The notes under the pieces were generated by a model, which had not been told where the DNA came from, made no database searches, and was given only the letters and a program-made list of their open reading frames with translations. Of a DNA stretch of 64,000 nt, positions 38,112-49,745 are shown piece after piece. The stretch comes from Membranipora membranacea (Eukaryota > Bryozoa > Gymnolaemata > Cheilostomatida > Membraniporidae): the NCBI GenBank assembly GCA_914767715.1, contig OU612065.1, positions 19,716,001-19,780,000 of the forward strand, written 5' to 3'. The first letter of the stretch is position 1. The number at the start of each line of letters is the position of its first letter. A program made the translations under genes and the position numbers.

Positions 38112-38549
38112 TCAGACATGGCTGAATATAGGGAGGCTGGTCATTTTGGACCGAATAAGAGTGTTTGCATCCGTTTTCAAAACGGCCTCATGAAGAGCGC
38201 GGATCCTTACATAACAATCGATTATTTCCCTCACAACGCTGCTTGCATGCTCAGCACAACTGAATAATAAGAGATGGCCTGACTCTGTAATCTTTGATAG
38301 ACTGTGCAGCCGGGCAAGTTCTGAGAATTTAGGACCCAAGCCTGTTTTAAGCAATGATCTGATTACTCTCTCTGACAAAAGACAAACTCTCAAAACTGCT
38401 TCGGAAGGGGTTTTGAGTCCACCACGTTTCTTAAGTTTGATTAGTGTCGGCATGTCAACTTCCCTCGCTTTGGCCATATCCTCGACACAAAGGCTACAGT
38501 TTAGTTGCATCATTCTGGTTATGAAACCTCCTATCAGAGAAAGAATCAT
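38112..38549 (-). pseudogene. P-element/THAP9-like transposase C-terminal remnant
   Basis: The 145-residue frame has, in order, a LIGGFITRMM segment, a CSLC cysteine pair (NCSLCVED), LIKLKKRGGLKTPSEAVLRV and a following helix with SERVIRSLL. The order 'GF(v/i).R, C..C, LK.RGGL..PS..v......E' is the C-terminal signature of P-element/THAP9 transposases as I know the family. The catalytic core and the THAP DNA-binding domain were not found nearby, so this is a defective copy. Confidence 0.6.
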
Positions 38550-40704
38550 GTACTCATTGAGTAATTAATACTATATTTAATCTATTTAAATATGTATTTA
38601 TGTGTTCAACTGGCTAATTGATATTGACCTGTCTGCTTGTAGATCAAGCCTGGATTTCCACTGTTTTTGCATGCTACTGCATAAAAATGTATGGAGTTTT
38701 GAAAAGCGCAGTGACATCGGTCATGAGGAATGCACTAAATTAGGGAGGACCCTGTTCATGCTTCAATTAGCCAGTAGTTTCCAGCCTAAAGTATTTATAT
38801 GTTTATGAGATTACCCCACAGCATGAAAACTTTTATTAAAATTTAAATTTCGCATATTAAGTATTCATGAAAATATCCAAAATATTACTTCCCTAATCAA
38901 GGAGTTAAAGTTAAGTCTATAACTCCTTGCCCTAATCAAATTATAAGGTGTTTGGAAAGTTACTAATGATAGTATACACTGTGGATTTACAAAATCGATA
39001 TTCATTAAAGATTCACTAGTAAGTTTTCCTATTCTTGGTCAGGTTGCTAAATTTAAATCAGTGAATATTTTCATCCTATAGAGGTTGTAGATATGGGTAT
39101 AGGGTGCGAATTGCAAATTCTGAGTACCAGCAGCTGGACTCAAATGGCTCTCTGTGGGTTTTGTTCAATACATTAGGAAGTCGCAGACAGAAGAAAAATC
39201 TTCTGCCTTTCGTACCTTAGAACATTTGAATCAGACGAAGCCGCACCCATGTTGCGACTTAGGTCCCTGGACAACTTTGTAAATCTTGGCTCAATATAGA
39301 CTATACATAGGTACAATCTGATTTGATACACAGCTTTTTAAATGTCCCTCCACCACCACTGTCCTCCGAGGGATCAAACTAGTGTTATATATATCACCGG
39401 TAAGATCAAATAATCTGATGTGCCATACACTACTACACAGTGGTCAAGGTGACTTGCTTGTGTTGTATCTTCCGTTTATATTTACTTGTGATGGCTGCTG
39501 AGATGTTTTTTTTTTAATTCACCGCACTAAAATTCCAAGCCAAGAGCAAGAACCATGAAGAACAAAGACTAAGTGTTCTGAGCTTTTAAGCATTTAGTTG
39601 ACAAAAATACATTTGAAATCGGACCTTACTCATGGGCCATTAGTGTTCTCCATCTTACGTCAACACGTCTCACAGCTGGAAAGATCAGATGCAGCTAATT
39701 AGGTAAAATTCTGAGCAAAACCTTGAACTCTGAAAAGTTGACGCACCATTTTTCATACAGATGTTAAGACCAGAAACATGCTATAGCATATGTTGTTATG
39801 GCACACGCAATATCTGATGGCACGGTAAACTGATCAAATTTTATACTTCATTAGTACATGTTCTGTAAAACTCACCGGTTTTACCCAGTTGTTGTGGTAA
39901 TATTTAGAAATAAGAAGGTCTTTTATTCATACATTACATTTATGTGGAGATAACTCCTATTCTGACCTATGCACTACAGAGAAAAAGTGAATAGCGCAGT
40001 AACGTCGCGTCACTGAATTATAGAAGATACTGAGCCTGTATCAAATAGCCAATAGTTTCCAGTCTAGAGTATTTATATGTTTATGATCAGAACTCACTCA
40101 CGCTGGCATTTTATGTGTGAAGCAATCTAAGTACTAACCTTACATTTACAACATGAGAGCAAAGTGACCTCCAAGTTGTCACAGGGGTTTCGATATCAGA
40201 CCCTGACTATTAAATTATTGTTTTGGTGCATTGTCTGCAAACGTCGCTGCCAACCAGTCAAGGCAGGCAGTGTCATGCTTGAAAATTAAAAAAGTATATT
40301 TGTTGACTTTCTATTCAAAACTAAATAGTAATTTACGAAGGCATGCTGGTGCTTGGCTATGATAGCATCCTGATAAAAAATGTATGTATGCATTACTAGG
40401 CACCAGGGCTCAAAATCGATACTGAAAAAAGTATGGATTATACTTGATATTCCATACCAAATAAAGAGAATCGATTGCCAATTTTCGATATTGGATCTAA
40501 AAAATATATAATATCTATTTCCATAATCAATATCGATATCTGTCAATTCTGTGTATGGAGTTATGTATGTTTAAGCCACTCATATTTCGTCAACACAAGC
40601 ACAGCCAACATGTAAATCAACTTCTATTGCTCATATAAAATTCCTCATTCACTGTCATTATTTTGTGATGCTTGCAAACCCATGAAAGTTAACAAATTAT
40701 AACT

Positions 40705-41686
40705 AGAAATGCCGCGATCATAAATGCCACAAAACTTCTGAGGGTTGTGGATGACATACACCCAGGTTGTCGATTGAGTTGATGATGCATGGCCAATTGG
40801 CGATGTCATTATAAATGCAAATTAAATTCCATACCACCTATGAAGTAGACAGCCTGAGTAACGTTGTCCCATTATGTGGCAGAACTCCCCCACAATTATT
40901 CTCAGTGAATACAGCCATAGAATATAGCGCAACAAAAATGTTATAATTGTGGTATATTAATATACTAATTATATAAAAATAAGGGGTTCTCTTCATGTTC
41001 CTCATTACTGTTTTTATTCTTGCATCACCGGAATTTAAACTCAGGCCTCTTGCGCTGAGCTGACGATCAAACACTCTAAACGATCAGCCACGCTGGCCAG
41101 CTGAAGCTTGCAAAGCTCAGTGCGAAATAATCTAGTTGTAGTGGGTGTAAGTAGTATAAATAGGTACCGTAACAAAACAGTTTAACCACCAAGTAGTAAA
41201 AGAGATGATATTGCAATAATGTCACCGGGATTTGAACTCGAGCCTCTCGCGCAACAAGCATGTTATAATTGTGGTGTAATTTATAAAAACAATAATTTGT
41301 CCGTGACCGTCCCCAGACCGTGATTTGAACCTGGGCCTCTTAATCTGTGATCGAGCGCACTAGTCACTCAGCCACACCTGCCTCAGACTTAAGTTGGACA
41401 TGATTGGGTAAAGTAACCTGTTGTGTAATTTTGTTTAATTTTTCTTTTTTTCCAAGCAAAGAAGGCAAAAAACGTGTAAAAAATGTTATATGCACATGCG
41501 CAACTGGTTTAACTACACATATGTGGTTGAAGACTAAACTTTGATTCGGCCATTTCTTCTATTTTCCAAAAAAACCTATTTGAAAAAGTGTTATGAGGCA
41601 CTGGATATGGGTTTCTTTTGTTTTATATACACATGCGTTTATCATAAACACAAAACTGATGTTTTGTGGATTATTTATTATTATTA
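40705..41686 (-). mobile_element. SINE-rich insertion in unit 2
   Basis: This is absent from unit 1 (compare around 28885). Three tRNA-like blocks on the minus strand carry B-box-like sequences: GAGTTTAAATTCC (about 41030-41042), GAGTTCAAATCCC (about 41228-41240) and AGGTTCAAATCAC (about 41319-41332). The last has an A-box-like TGGCTGAGTGACTAGTGCGC (about 41355-41374). Similar ATTATAACA/GTGGT tails follow the first two. This is a cluster of at least two or three SINE copies, of a different family from the one at 24 kb. Confidence 0.65.
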
Positions 41687-42218
41687 GTGAAAGGAGACGT
41701 TACAGTACCGCCTGTGTCAGCTAACCAAGAGATTAATTCCTTCTTGGTTGAACCCTTTTGCTCATAACTCATAGTTGATTCATAATTGAATAAGCTGGTA
41801 GGTTGAACTTGGGCTTGGACATTGACCGGACTATATAGATAAAGATAATAAAAGGACTATTTTGGTGTATTTTCTCTCTAAACTCTATTGTTTAAAATTA
41901 TGTTTTGTTGATAGAGACTTTTCATTTTTGTACAGATTTGCAGATATTTGGCATATATGTATATTTCTATGAGACAAGTCCACACAGAAAAATACTTCAA
42001 TCTCTCAATGCCTAAATAGTTTTATCAAGTTCACCTGATTCATTGCGATATTTGTTTTATGCACAGTTTTATTTGTCATTTATTACTTGACCAGCAAATA
42101 AAATTGATTTTATGATAAAAAATAAAAAGTGATGTTTTTTTTTGTAATAGCATTAGCATTAGCATTAAATCATCTGTCATCTTAGAAATTAAAAAAATTA
42201 GAATTGTATCAAATTAAA

Positions 42219-43141
42219 TCAGAAGTCTCTTACTTCACATATAAATTCTCTTGAAGCATTAACACATTTACAATCGTTCCATTTTCCATCAGACTTGGGG
42301 CATACACACTGCTCGTTGCCGTTGGTGTTGTCAGGCTCGCCCCACCTCCAGGAAGATGTAATCTCGGGGTATAGTTGTGTATCTTCTCTATTCCAGAATG
42401 GCGCTGTGCTGAATCCATCCCATACAAATGTTCCCTTATAGACCTCCTCTTGAGCACCGATGAAAATGAAACCTGAGTCTGAAATTAAAAAACAAATTAC
42501 TGAAAATATATAAAACCCTCCACACAACTAGGCTGATATGCAGTTGAGGACTATATAGAATAAAAAAAAGGAGGTAGATTGGTCATTGCCTAATAAATAA
42601 TATGATTGCCGCTTTAGCCTCAGGTCTATTTGGTTAGGCAATCTAGATCATAAGGCAACCAACCAGGTACTTACAATGTTGCGATTTGCAAAAAGGTCAG
42701 ATATTCTGACATTGCAAGTGGCTCAATGACAATGTGCACGGGGACACAATGAAAAGTTAATGAAATGCAATGTCCAATCTACACCATATTTTTGGCATAT
42801 CTATGGTAAAGACTTGTTAGATATCACAGGGGTGGGCTGATTATCTTTACGACCATTTATGTATAGTAAAACATACCCATTGTGTTTTCTTTTAGGAATT
42901 GTTTGAGGTTGTCTCTTCTCCATGCAGTTTCTGCTGTCACTAATTTGCCATCTGTGTTGTTCCTGCAGATAGCTTTGGCTTCGATGTAGTCCCCTGTTGT
43001 GTCAGAGAGCCAGAAACAGGTTTCGTAACCATCAGCATGCACAATTTTCTGATAGTCACCAGGACATTTTCTGTTCAGCTTAGCAGAAGTTACTGGTGCT
43101 AGCTGTACAGCCATGAGAAGTATCAGAGCAATGGCGAACAT
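42219..43141 (-). CDS. Secreted single-domain C-type lectin-like protein
   Basis: Two exons, 43141-42877 and 42478-42219 (525 nt), joined by a phase-1 intron of 398 bp (donor GTATGT, acceptor ending TTTCAG), give 174 aa plus stop. Residues 1-20 are a signal peptide (MFAIALILLMAVQLAPVTSA) and the rest is one CTLD. Landmarks are CPGDY (26-30), YIEAKAIC (52-59), WDGF (108-111), EPDN (136-139), CVC (146-148), WNDCKC (155-160) and FICEV (167-171). EPDN replaces the usual EPN, while WND is canonical. The first-listed ATG was chosen over an upstream in-frame one because it opens the signal peptide. A TATA box lies about 90 bases upstream. The domain is the soluble counterpart of the receptor CTLD at 14.2-15.0 kb. 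Confidence 0.9.
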
Positions 43142-43225
43142 GCTATCAGTAGATCTGTTTCTGTGAGAAAGTACCAATCAAATGCACTGACAGGGCAGAA
43201 GTGATGAGATTGGCTCCATTCCTCA

Positions 43226-43237
43226 TTTATATATATT
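43226..43237 (-). promoter_or_regulatory. TATA box of the secreted lectin
   Basis: The minus strand reads AATATATATAAA about 90 bases before the ATG at 43141. A start site about 30 bases downstream would give a 5' leader of about 60 bases. Confidence 0.6.
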
Positions 43238-43844
43238 CAGTTCAAGGTCAGTCTAGTCTTTTATTTTTAACTTTAACGTCATTCTATGCTATGGGAAGAC
43301 AAAAAACCCTTAAGAAAATTCTTGCGTCAGTGTTGTGATATTTTTGTACTTGTTGTCTGGGTGAAGAAGATAATAACTTAGATTTGATCCACAACATTCT
43401 TTCAAAGTTGTGTCAGGCCTCTTCGCCTTTGCCAAGGTGTCAAAAATGTTCTTTTCAAAGGACACCTTATCTAGGATATTGAGAGATGACTTATCACATT
43501 CCACACTATTTCATTATCTGTCTCGACCTCGCCAGCTCGCTGTGGCGCGAGCCGCTAAGTGTGAGCTCGGAGGCATTTCCATAGCTCGAAGAGCCTCTTA
43601 ATTAGCCTCAGCTTGCGACCTCAAAACCAACCTGGAAACGCAGTGTATGAGGTGATATAATATCTCTATAACAAAGCGCCACATAATACAAGAAAGTACT
43701 TTTAATACTAGATTATGAGTATCATAATATTATATATCATGAGTATATTATATTTATGAAAATTTATATGGCCCTAATTTGTTGAGAGAGAACTTATTCC
43801 GATTTGATTTTGGAATGTAGTATATTTATTGACCGAAGGGAAAT

Positions 43845-44280
43845 GATTCAGCACTTTGATAACATTTGCGCACACTCACTGCCAAGAATTTTTGACAATT
43901 TTCTGCGAATGAAACAATGTGCCTTGAATATTTTCCCTGAAGACCTGTCAAGTAATGAAAAGTGACATCAACATTTGCACAATTGGCTTACTGTAGCGAA
44001 ACAAGTATGCAGGTCTTGAGCTAAATTGCTCTGTAAAATGTTGATAAAATAAGTACCTTGTTGGGTAAAAAAGAAGTGATTCAGCACTTTGAAGTTAATT
44101 AGCGCACACTCACTGCCCTGCATTTTTGCCATCTTTATGAGAATGAAACAATGTGCCAAGGATATAATCCCTGAAGACCTGTGAAGTAATTAAAACAGAC
44201 ATCAAAATTTGTAGAATTTACTTGCGGTATTTTTACAAGTATGCATAACTAAAGGTGACAAAGATGACTTTATGGCATGG
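43845..44280. repeat. Two diverged tandem copies (unit 2 counterpart of 31005-31440)
   Basis: Starts TGATTCAGCACTTTGA near 43846 and again near 44077, with the same internal motifs as in unit 1. Non-coding. Confidence 0.7.
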
Positions 44281-44602
44281 CTGAAATACAGAATAAAACT
44301 TTGGTGTATGATTTTGCTTCTACATTAAAACTCACTGTTAGTCACATATATCACCTGTTACTTCCAGCAAGACAGTTTAAAGTAGAATCAAACTTCTGTT
44401 TGGATCGCCCAGTATACCTGTTGACTCATTGCTGACAGTACAGCTCTGAGTGACATGATTTTCATATGATTGGCTTTGTTGTCATAATAGAGTGATGGTC
44501 TCAGAATTACCAGTTGTGCTGGCTTGCGTTGATGCATCTGTGTGGGTTAGGAGCAAATTAACTAGAATATATTTAGAGATGCCTACTCCTTTTTAGTCCC
44601 TA

Positions 44603-45464
44603 TGTAGATAATTTTTGCTGTGTACATTGATGGCCCATTCCTAAATCCTAATTATGAAAACCTTTGTTAATTATAGTATAAACAACTTGTTGAAATCTAG
44701 TGGTTCTTCGGTATTCAAAGCGGTTAATGGATGAAGATGTTTAGATCAATTACGGGGTGAATCAATGTTTTTGTTGGCCATTCAATGGTAACAGATGTAA
44801 CCAAGAATAGATATTTTGCTGTTTTTATACCGCAGACTGATTCATACTAACTCTGCCGACCCAGATTTTGTTGTTCAGTGTTAGAGAAGACGCCATTCCA
44901 GGCAGCCACCATTAATAGCTTTCTCTAGCCGAATTGCCATGCCAACAAATTTCACATTTCAAGTTCCATAAATTTATATATATATATCATATCAACGCAA
45001 CTGCTATATTGACAATTTACCATTTTATGGAGTTAAAACTACCACACTACTACACTAAACAGAAACCTAACACTCTCTGGTAAAAACGCTAGAAGGTATG
45101 TCTTTATTTTATCCTTTTGCGATGTCACATTTTTACTACTACTGGAGATTTATCTGTGTGTAAATGAAACCTTGCTTTAATTTTTTTTGAGCTACTTCTT
45201 TTGATTTTAAATGTGACAAATCTGATCAACACATTTTACCATCTTACCATACATAATGGTTTGTACCCTTATTGTATTTTGTGATTTTAAGCAATATTTT
45301 ACAATTTTAACATACTTTTATTGCACCACATTTATTATATTTACATTATTTTAGTGTCACGAGTAAATAATACCGAGGTCGAGGTCACAGACCCAAACTC
45401 ACAACCCGTACAGTATTTGCTACTCCGTGAACTTAGCCAAAAAACACTAGGGAGCTGTTACACC
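44603..45464. mobile_element. Insertion of about 860 bp in unit 2
   Basis: Unit 1 reads TAGTCCCTATATGTTCAG without interruption (about 31757). Unit 2 has TAGTCCCTATG on the left, about 860 extra bases, then ACCCTATATGTTCAG on the right, giving CCCTAT as a likely 6-bp target-site duplication. I see no terminal inverted repeats and no coding remnant. The class is unknown. Confidence 0.65.
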
Positions 45465-47452
45465 CTATATGTTCAGTATCAAACCCCTCGTAATCATAAT
45501 AACTAATTAGAGTTGGAACTCTCAATATCTATTAAAAATGTTTAAATTGAATGCAATGAATTTTAGACATAAAAACTGATAATAAGTTTCGGAAATAGCA
45601 TAATGTTCTATCATCATTTAAATTATAATATTAATTAAACTCCATGAAAGAGAATTTGATCTGATTTTTATGATTGACACCCAATCCCTCGTCATCGCTT
45701 TTGCGTCATTGCAAAAAATAAAATTGTTTCTAGAACATCTCTCTGGTCATTTTATCCAGGTCATGTAATGACATGCAATGACGCAATGCTATGTCATGTA
45801 GGGTCATATCTATTCATTAATTTGTTTTCATAACAAGTAAATATGACAACTAACTATTAATAGTCACAGCAACCAGCATGCATGATTAATAGGCGAATTC
45901 TTCAGTTGAACAGCTTTGATATCTCTCCCAAAATTTCAAAGAACCTAAAAAGAGCAAGTTTATCATGTCTACAGCAATTTCTGTGGTTAGTGGATACTAA
46001 ATGCCTTCAGCTGTGATAATGATCGAATCAATAGTTTTATTAAACAGCTATATATTCCTTTCATTTGTCTGTGTTTCTTATTGTGTTTTGTGGACACATC
46101 AAACATGATGATGTTGTCAGCCAAAACTAACAGTGTAATCCAATAATTTTGTTCACAAATCATACTGAAAGGTGTGCTTGACAATTATTCAGGCGACAAA
46201 ACTGAACGCACAGCCCACGCCGTCAGAAAGATATGTAGACATTTTTTGGTTTTGAAACCTGTTGATTTCAGGTGCAAAGCAGGATGCCAGTCCAGAGTAT
46301 AACCCTGGGCGCTGTCAAAGCCCTAAAAATAATGACAATATCCATCTTTGACATCTATTGGAAATCGATCAATATCAAAAATAAGGATCAAATATAGTCA
46401 TCAATCAATCAAGATAAAGAGTGTTTTCGAGATGACAAAAAAGTCTGTGCTGACAAGACTATGCATACATTCCATCATGTGGTTGTGTCTGTAGGAGGAG
46501 GGAGTTTGGGCTTTCATAAAAGTGAAAACAAAGCTCCAAGTCTTAGCAATCATCCTGTGAGATCTATTTTAAGTTTTCAAAGTTTTATCCTTCCATAGAG
46601 TTCCTTATTGAAAAAAAATTATCAGTGGTCGTGCCTTGCCAAAGTTTTTTATGATCATCTGAGCTGAACTCAAAATATTTCCTTCTTATGATATTCAACT
46701 CAAATAATGGGGGGCCGTCGGCGAGGGGCAAAAGTCTGGGGGCTCAGACTAATAATGTCAATCAATCTTTGCAAACAATTCTTCTCAATAATAAAATGGT
46801 TAAAAGACTTTCAAAAAATTAGTCTTTTTTGATTTACTGGTCAACAGCCATGAGTGGCCCATACTTGGGGTTTCGAACCTAGTTAACATAGCAGGATGTG
46901 GTTCTATTTCACACAAGATCGGTGCACAAATAATTTAGGAGGAATATATGGTGCCAATGGTGCATACGCTCATTACACCAGGAGAGGAACCCCCACACCA
47001 CACCATAAACCTATCAATACTCTAGACTGGGAAATGATTTGACACAGGCTCATGGTCCTATCTAATCCAGTGCGTTCTTCATCATGCTAAGACACTGAGA
47101 AAGCCAAGAAGCACTGTGGTTACAAGGGACGCAAGTTGCCTTGTGTCGCATGGAGCAATAGATTGAGATTATTTGATAATAACTTGTGTTTACTGGTGAC
47201 ATCTATATAAAACAAGTTCAATTTCTTGATGGTGGAAGGGGATATAAATATGCTGTGTACCAAATCATTTCGTGCCTATATAGAACTCAGTACTGATCCA
47301 ATACCTTTAACATTGGCCAGGGAAGTCTGCAGCCTGTTGATTGACAAAAATTTTATCATTAATTACAATCTTCCAAAATTGAAAATCTGCAGCATCTTGT
47401 TTCTGTCCGCTACTTACAAAAAAAAACAAAAATTAATAAAACAAAATCTATG

Positions 47453-49190
47453 ATTTATAAAATCTTCTATGCGCCAAACAGTATTGTTTAGAGTTCATCT
47501 GTTGGCAGTCATAAATTGCATTCCGCACCCCATACACACAATACCAAGCAGTTAAAATTTAGCAACCTGGCCAAAAATGGTTGAATCCATGAGTCAAACA
47601 ATAAGTGAATATTCATTTTTAAAATCAAATATACAGCTCTGCAAGCAGTAGCGGATTCTTTATACTTTATACTTGTAATTTAGCCAAATTTCACTTTTAC
47701 TTGATATCGTCTCGTCCACACCATTATTTACCATTCGACATACAATCGTATATGTTTTGTATGTAGTTGGACGAACAGGCTATACTTGTTGCAAAATTGT
47801 CACAACTGAGTGATATACAGGAGTCAGCTACTCGGATTATGCTGCCGTTCTCTGACAACTATGGGCAAAGGCTGGACAATTTCGCACTACCACCTATCAC
47901 AACATTCCTGCACACCTCTTGCAGTGAACAATTCACTAAGATAGCTGACGGCGATCACCATCCCCTGAAGTCTCGTACTAGAATATATACAAACAGAAGA
48001 TCTGCTCGTAGAGAAAAAATAGATACAGGCCATCCAAGTGTAGAACAACCAAAAAACAAAAATCCTTGTTGAATTTGATATGAAATTTTTCGATTAATGC
48101 AGCTCAGGCTCCTTTTATTTTATTTTTACATTTATGTGCAGTACATTCGATGCTATCAACCTATCACAGGATGGATATTAGAATTTACGCAATAAACAAA
48201 CTTCAAACAAACTTCAAACTTCAAGATGCCCCAACATCACCTCGTAACTTTTCAAAACACTAGCAAATTTGCTGACAGCCTGTACTATATCATATTTTCA
48301 CACACCCGATCCGATGAAGTGGCATTGTGTCTTTTACTGATAAGGAAAATCCATTATGATTGGGATGGTGTGACCATCAAATAGTCTGCATAAATGGGTG
48401 CAGGGGAGGCAACTGGAAATTTGTCAGACATAAATTTAAAAAAACTATAATTTAGGTTCTATTATTGATCTCTTGGAAAGTTTGTGATGGTATCCCCTTC
48501 ACTCCAGCTGTTTCTCGTAATTTTGATTTAATAGCCAACGATCCTGAGATAACCGTAGGGTAATTATGCTGGCTTGAGAAAACAACGAATCTAAAAAAGG
48601 GGGACCTCATTGTCTTTTTTTACGGTAAGGATAAAAACAGATTCGTCTCAAAGCTACCCCATATGGAAGAGCAACTCTGCTCATCGCAAAACTGAGATCC
48701 GTTTGGGTCTGCAGCTGATTGTTCTCAATCAGATTTCGTTCCAATAAGGGTCAATTTTGCACAAAAAGCTATGAGGCCCAACATATCAAGTCAGACCTAA
48801 AAGAAATCCCTGATATGTTTGATTATGGTTAGCTCCTTTTTTCTGGTTAGTGATAATATAGATATCTTAGGCAGAGATAAATTCTGGAATAGTTTGCTTC
48901 AACTTTTTCTTATTCTCTTTCTACTGTTCAGTCATCAGTCAATGTCATTGATTACATCATACCCAGCGATTTGACATAATATAGAGAAGCTTCCAGATCT
49001 CTGTTGGACGGTGTTCAACAAAGTTATTAGAGGCAATCAACCCCAATTTATTGATGCTTTTATTGTGTGGAGCAGGCTGATTTAGTTGGATGTATGATGT
49101 AGTGGTTTGTTGTCCGAGCAGTATACACAGGTATGTAGGTTTATATTGATATAGGTATATATACAGTTTATATATAGGCACAATTGAAGT
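47453..49190. repeat. Possible LINE 3' end, otherwise no gene recognised
   Basis: A plus-strand frame (about 47767-48072) ends in a basic stretch (KSRTRIYTNRRSARR) and is followed at about 48197-48225 by AATAAAC and an AAACTTC repeat. Short terminal repeats of this kind often end LINEs. The frame itself matches no family I can name. The rest is AT-rich and uninformative. Confidence 0.25.
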
Positions 49191-49745
49191 GTCCTTGACA
49201 TGGAAAATTTTCTAACGACAAACTCGGGTGTGACATGGCATATGGCTAAAATCGATCTGAAGGACACCTCCCGGTGTATACTTGTACACAGAGAGAAATA
49301 GGATGGGATACAAAGATAAGTAATGGGTTGACACCACCATGCCAATGGGCATCAGATCATCTGCTTTCATATTTTTCAAAGTAACAGAATGCTTATGCTG
49401 GATCTTTAGTCAGCAGCACAGTGTTTCCAAAATCCTTGGCTATTTAGATGATTTTGGTTATATTGCCCGAGGCTGAGAAATGCCCTTAGGAATTTTATAC
49501 AAACTCTCCCGGCTTTAGGCTTTCCCCTCAGCCATGAGAAGATTGTGCAACCTAACACTAGTGGGTTTCTTGGGTATAAAAATTACTAGTGAAAAAGGAT
49601 TAATTAGTAAGCTGAGGTCAAAGAATTCCTTCGACGTAAAACACAACATACTAATACTTTCCAGAAACTCACTGGGAAACTGTCCTGTAGCTGAAGTTTT
49701 GAAAGCATTGTGTTGTGGTCCCTTCAACCTCTCATATTGAGCGAC
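49190..49745 (+). mobile_element. DIRS-like reverse transcriptase relic
   Basis: Plus-strand frames give the reverse transcriptase blocks in the right order: MAKIDLKDTSR (about 49242-49274, block A), MPMGIRSSAFIFF (about 49339-49377, block B with GxRSS as in DIRS-type elements), ILGYLDDFGYI (about 49432-49464, catalytic YLDD), LPALGFPLSHEKIV (about 49507-49548) and GFLGIKI (about 49563-49583). FLGI after the catalytic box fits DIRS better than LINE elements. Several frameshifts and a stop after the catalytic box make it non-functional. The tyrosine recombinase was not found. Confidence 0.7.

Larger units (their letters stand above)
37035..39972. mobile_element. DNA transposon with about 410-bp terminal inverted repeats, P/THAP9-like
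   Basis: The left arm (37035 to about 37449) starts GCATAGGCCAGAATAGGAG. The right arm (about 39557-39972) is its inverted copy starting GCATAGGTCAGAATAGGAG, alignable by eye over about 410 bp. Between them lie three spaced repeats (37910-38070) and, on the minus strand, a transposase C-terminal remnant (38112-38549). A target-site duplication was not found. A block at 40000-40085 repeats 38710-38810 from inside the element (CCAGTAGTTTCCAG...TTTATATGTTTATGA), which suggests nested or rearranged copies. Confidence 0.75.
33705..47452. repeat. Segmental duplication, unit 2 (intact copy)
   Basis: This unit directly abuts unit 1 head to tail; the junction is inside ACAAAATCAAATTTAGAGATGG at about 33698-33715. 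It keeps the full membrane lectin (34883-36420) and secreted lectin (42219-43141). Relative to unit 1 it contains extra insertions: a 2.9-kb long-inverted-repeat transposon (37035-39972), a SINE-rich block (about 40705-41686) and an about 0.86-kb insertion (about 44603-45464). It ends near 47452, where homology stops at ACAAAATC. Confidence 0.9.

Noticed and set aside
41311-41382. tRNA gene
   Set aside because: Same reason: polymerase III boxes sit in a SINE-like cluster with AT-rich tails and no clean cloverleaf.
42857-43177. Upstream in-frame ATG at 43177 as start of the secreted lectin
   Set aside because: It would add 12 polar residues in front of an otherwise ideal signal peptide, and the unit 1 copy opens at the position equivalent to 43141.
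47767-48072. Independent host gene
   Set aside because: The basic C-terminal stretch followed by AATAAAC and AAACTTC repeats looks more like a retroelement end, and no upstream exon or homologue was visible.
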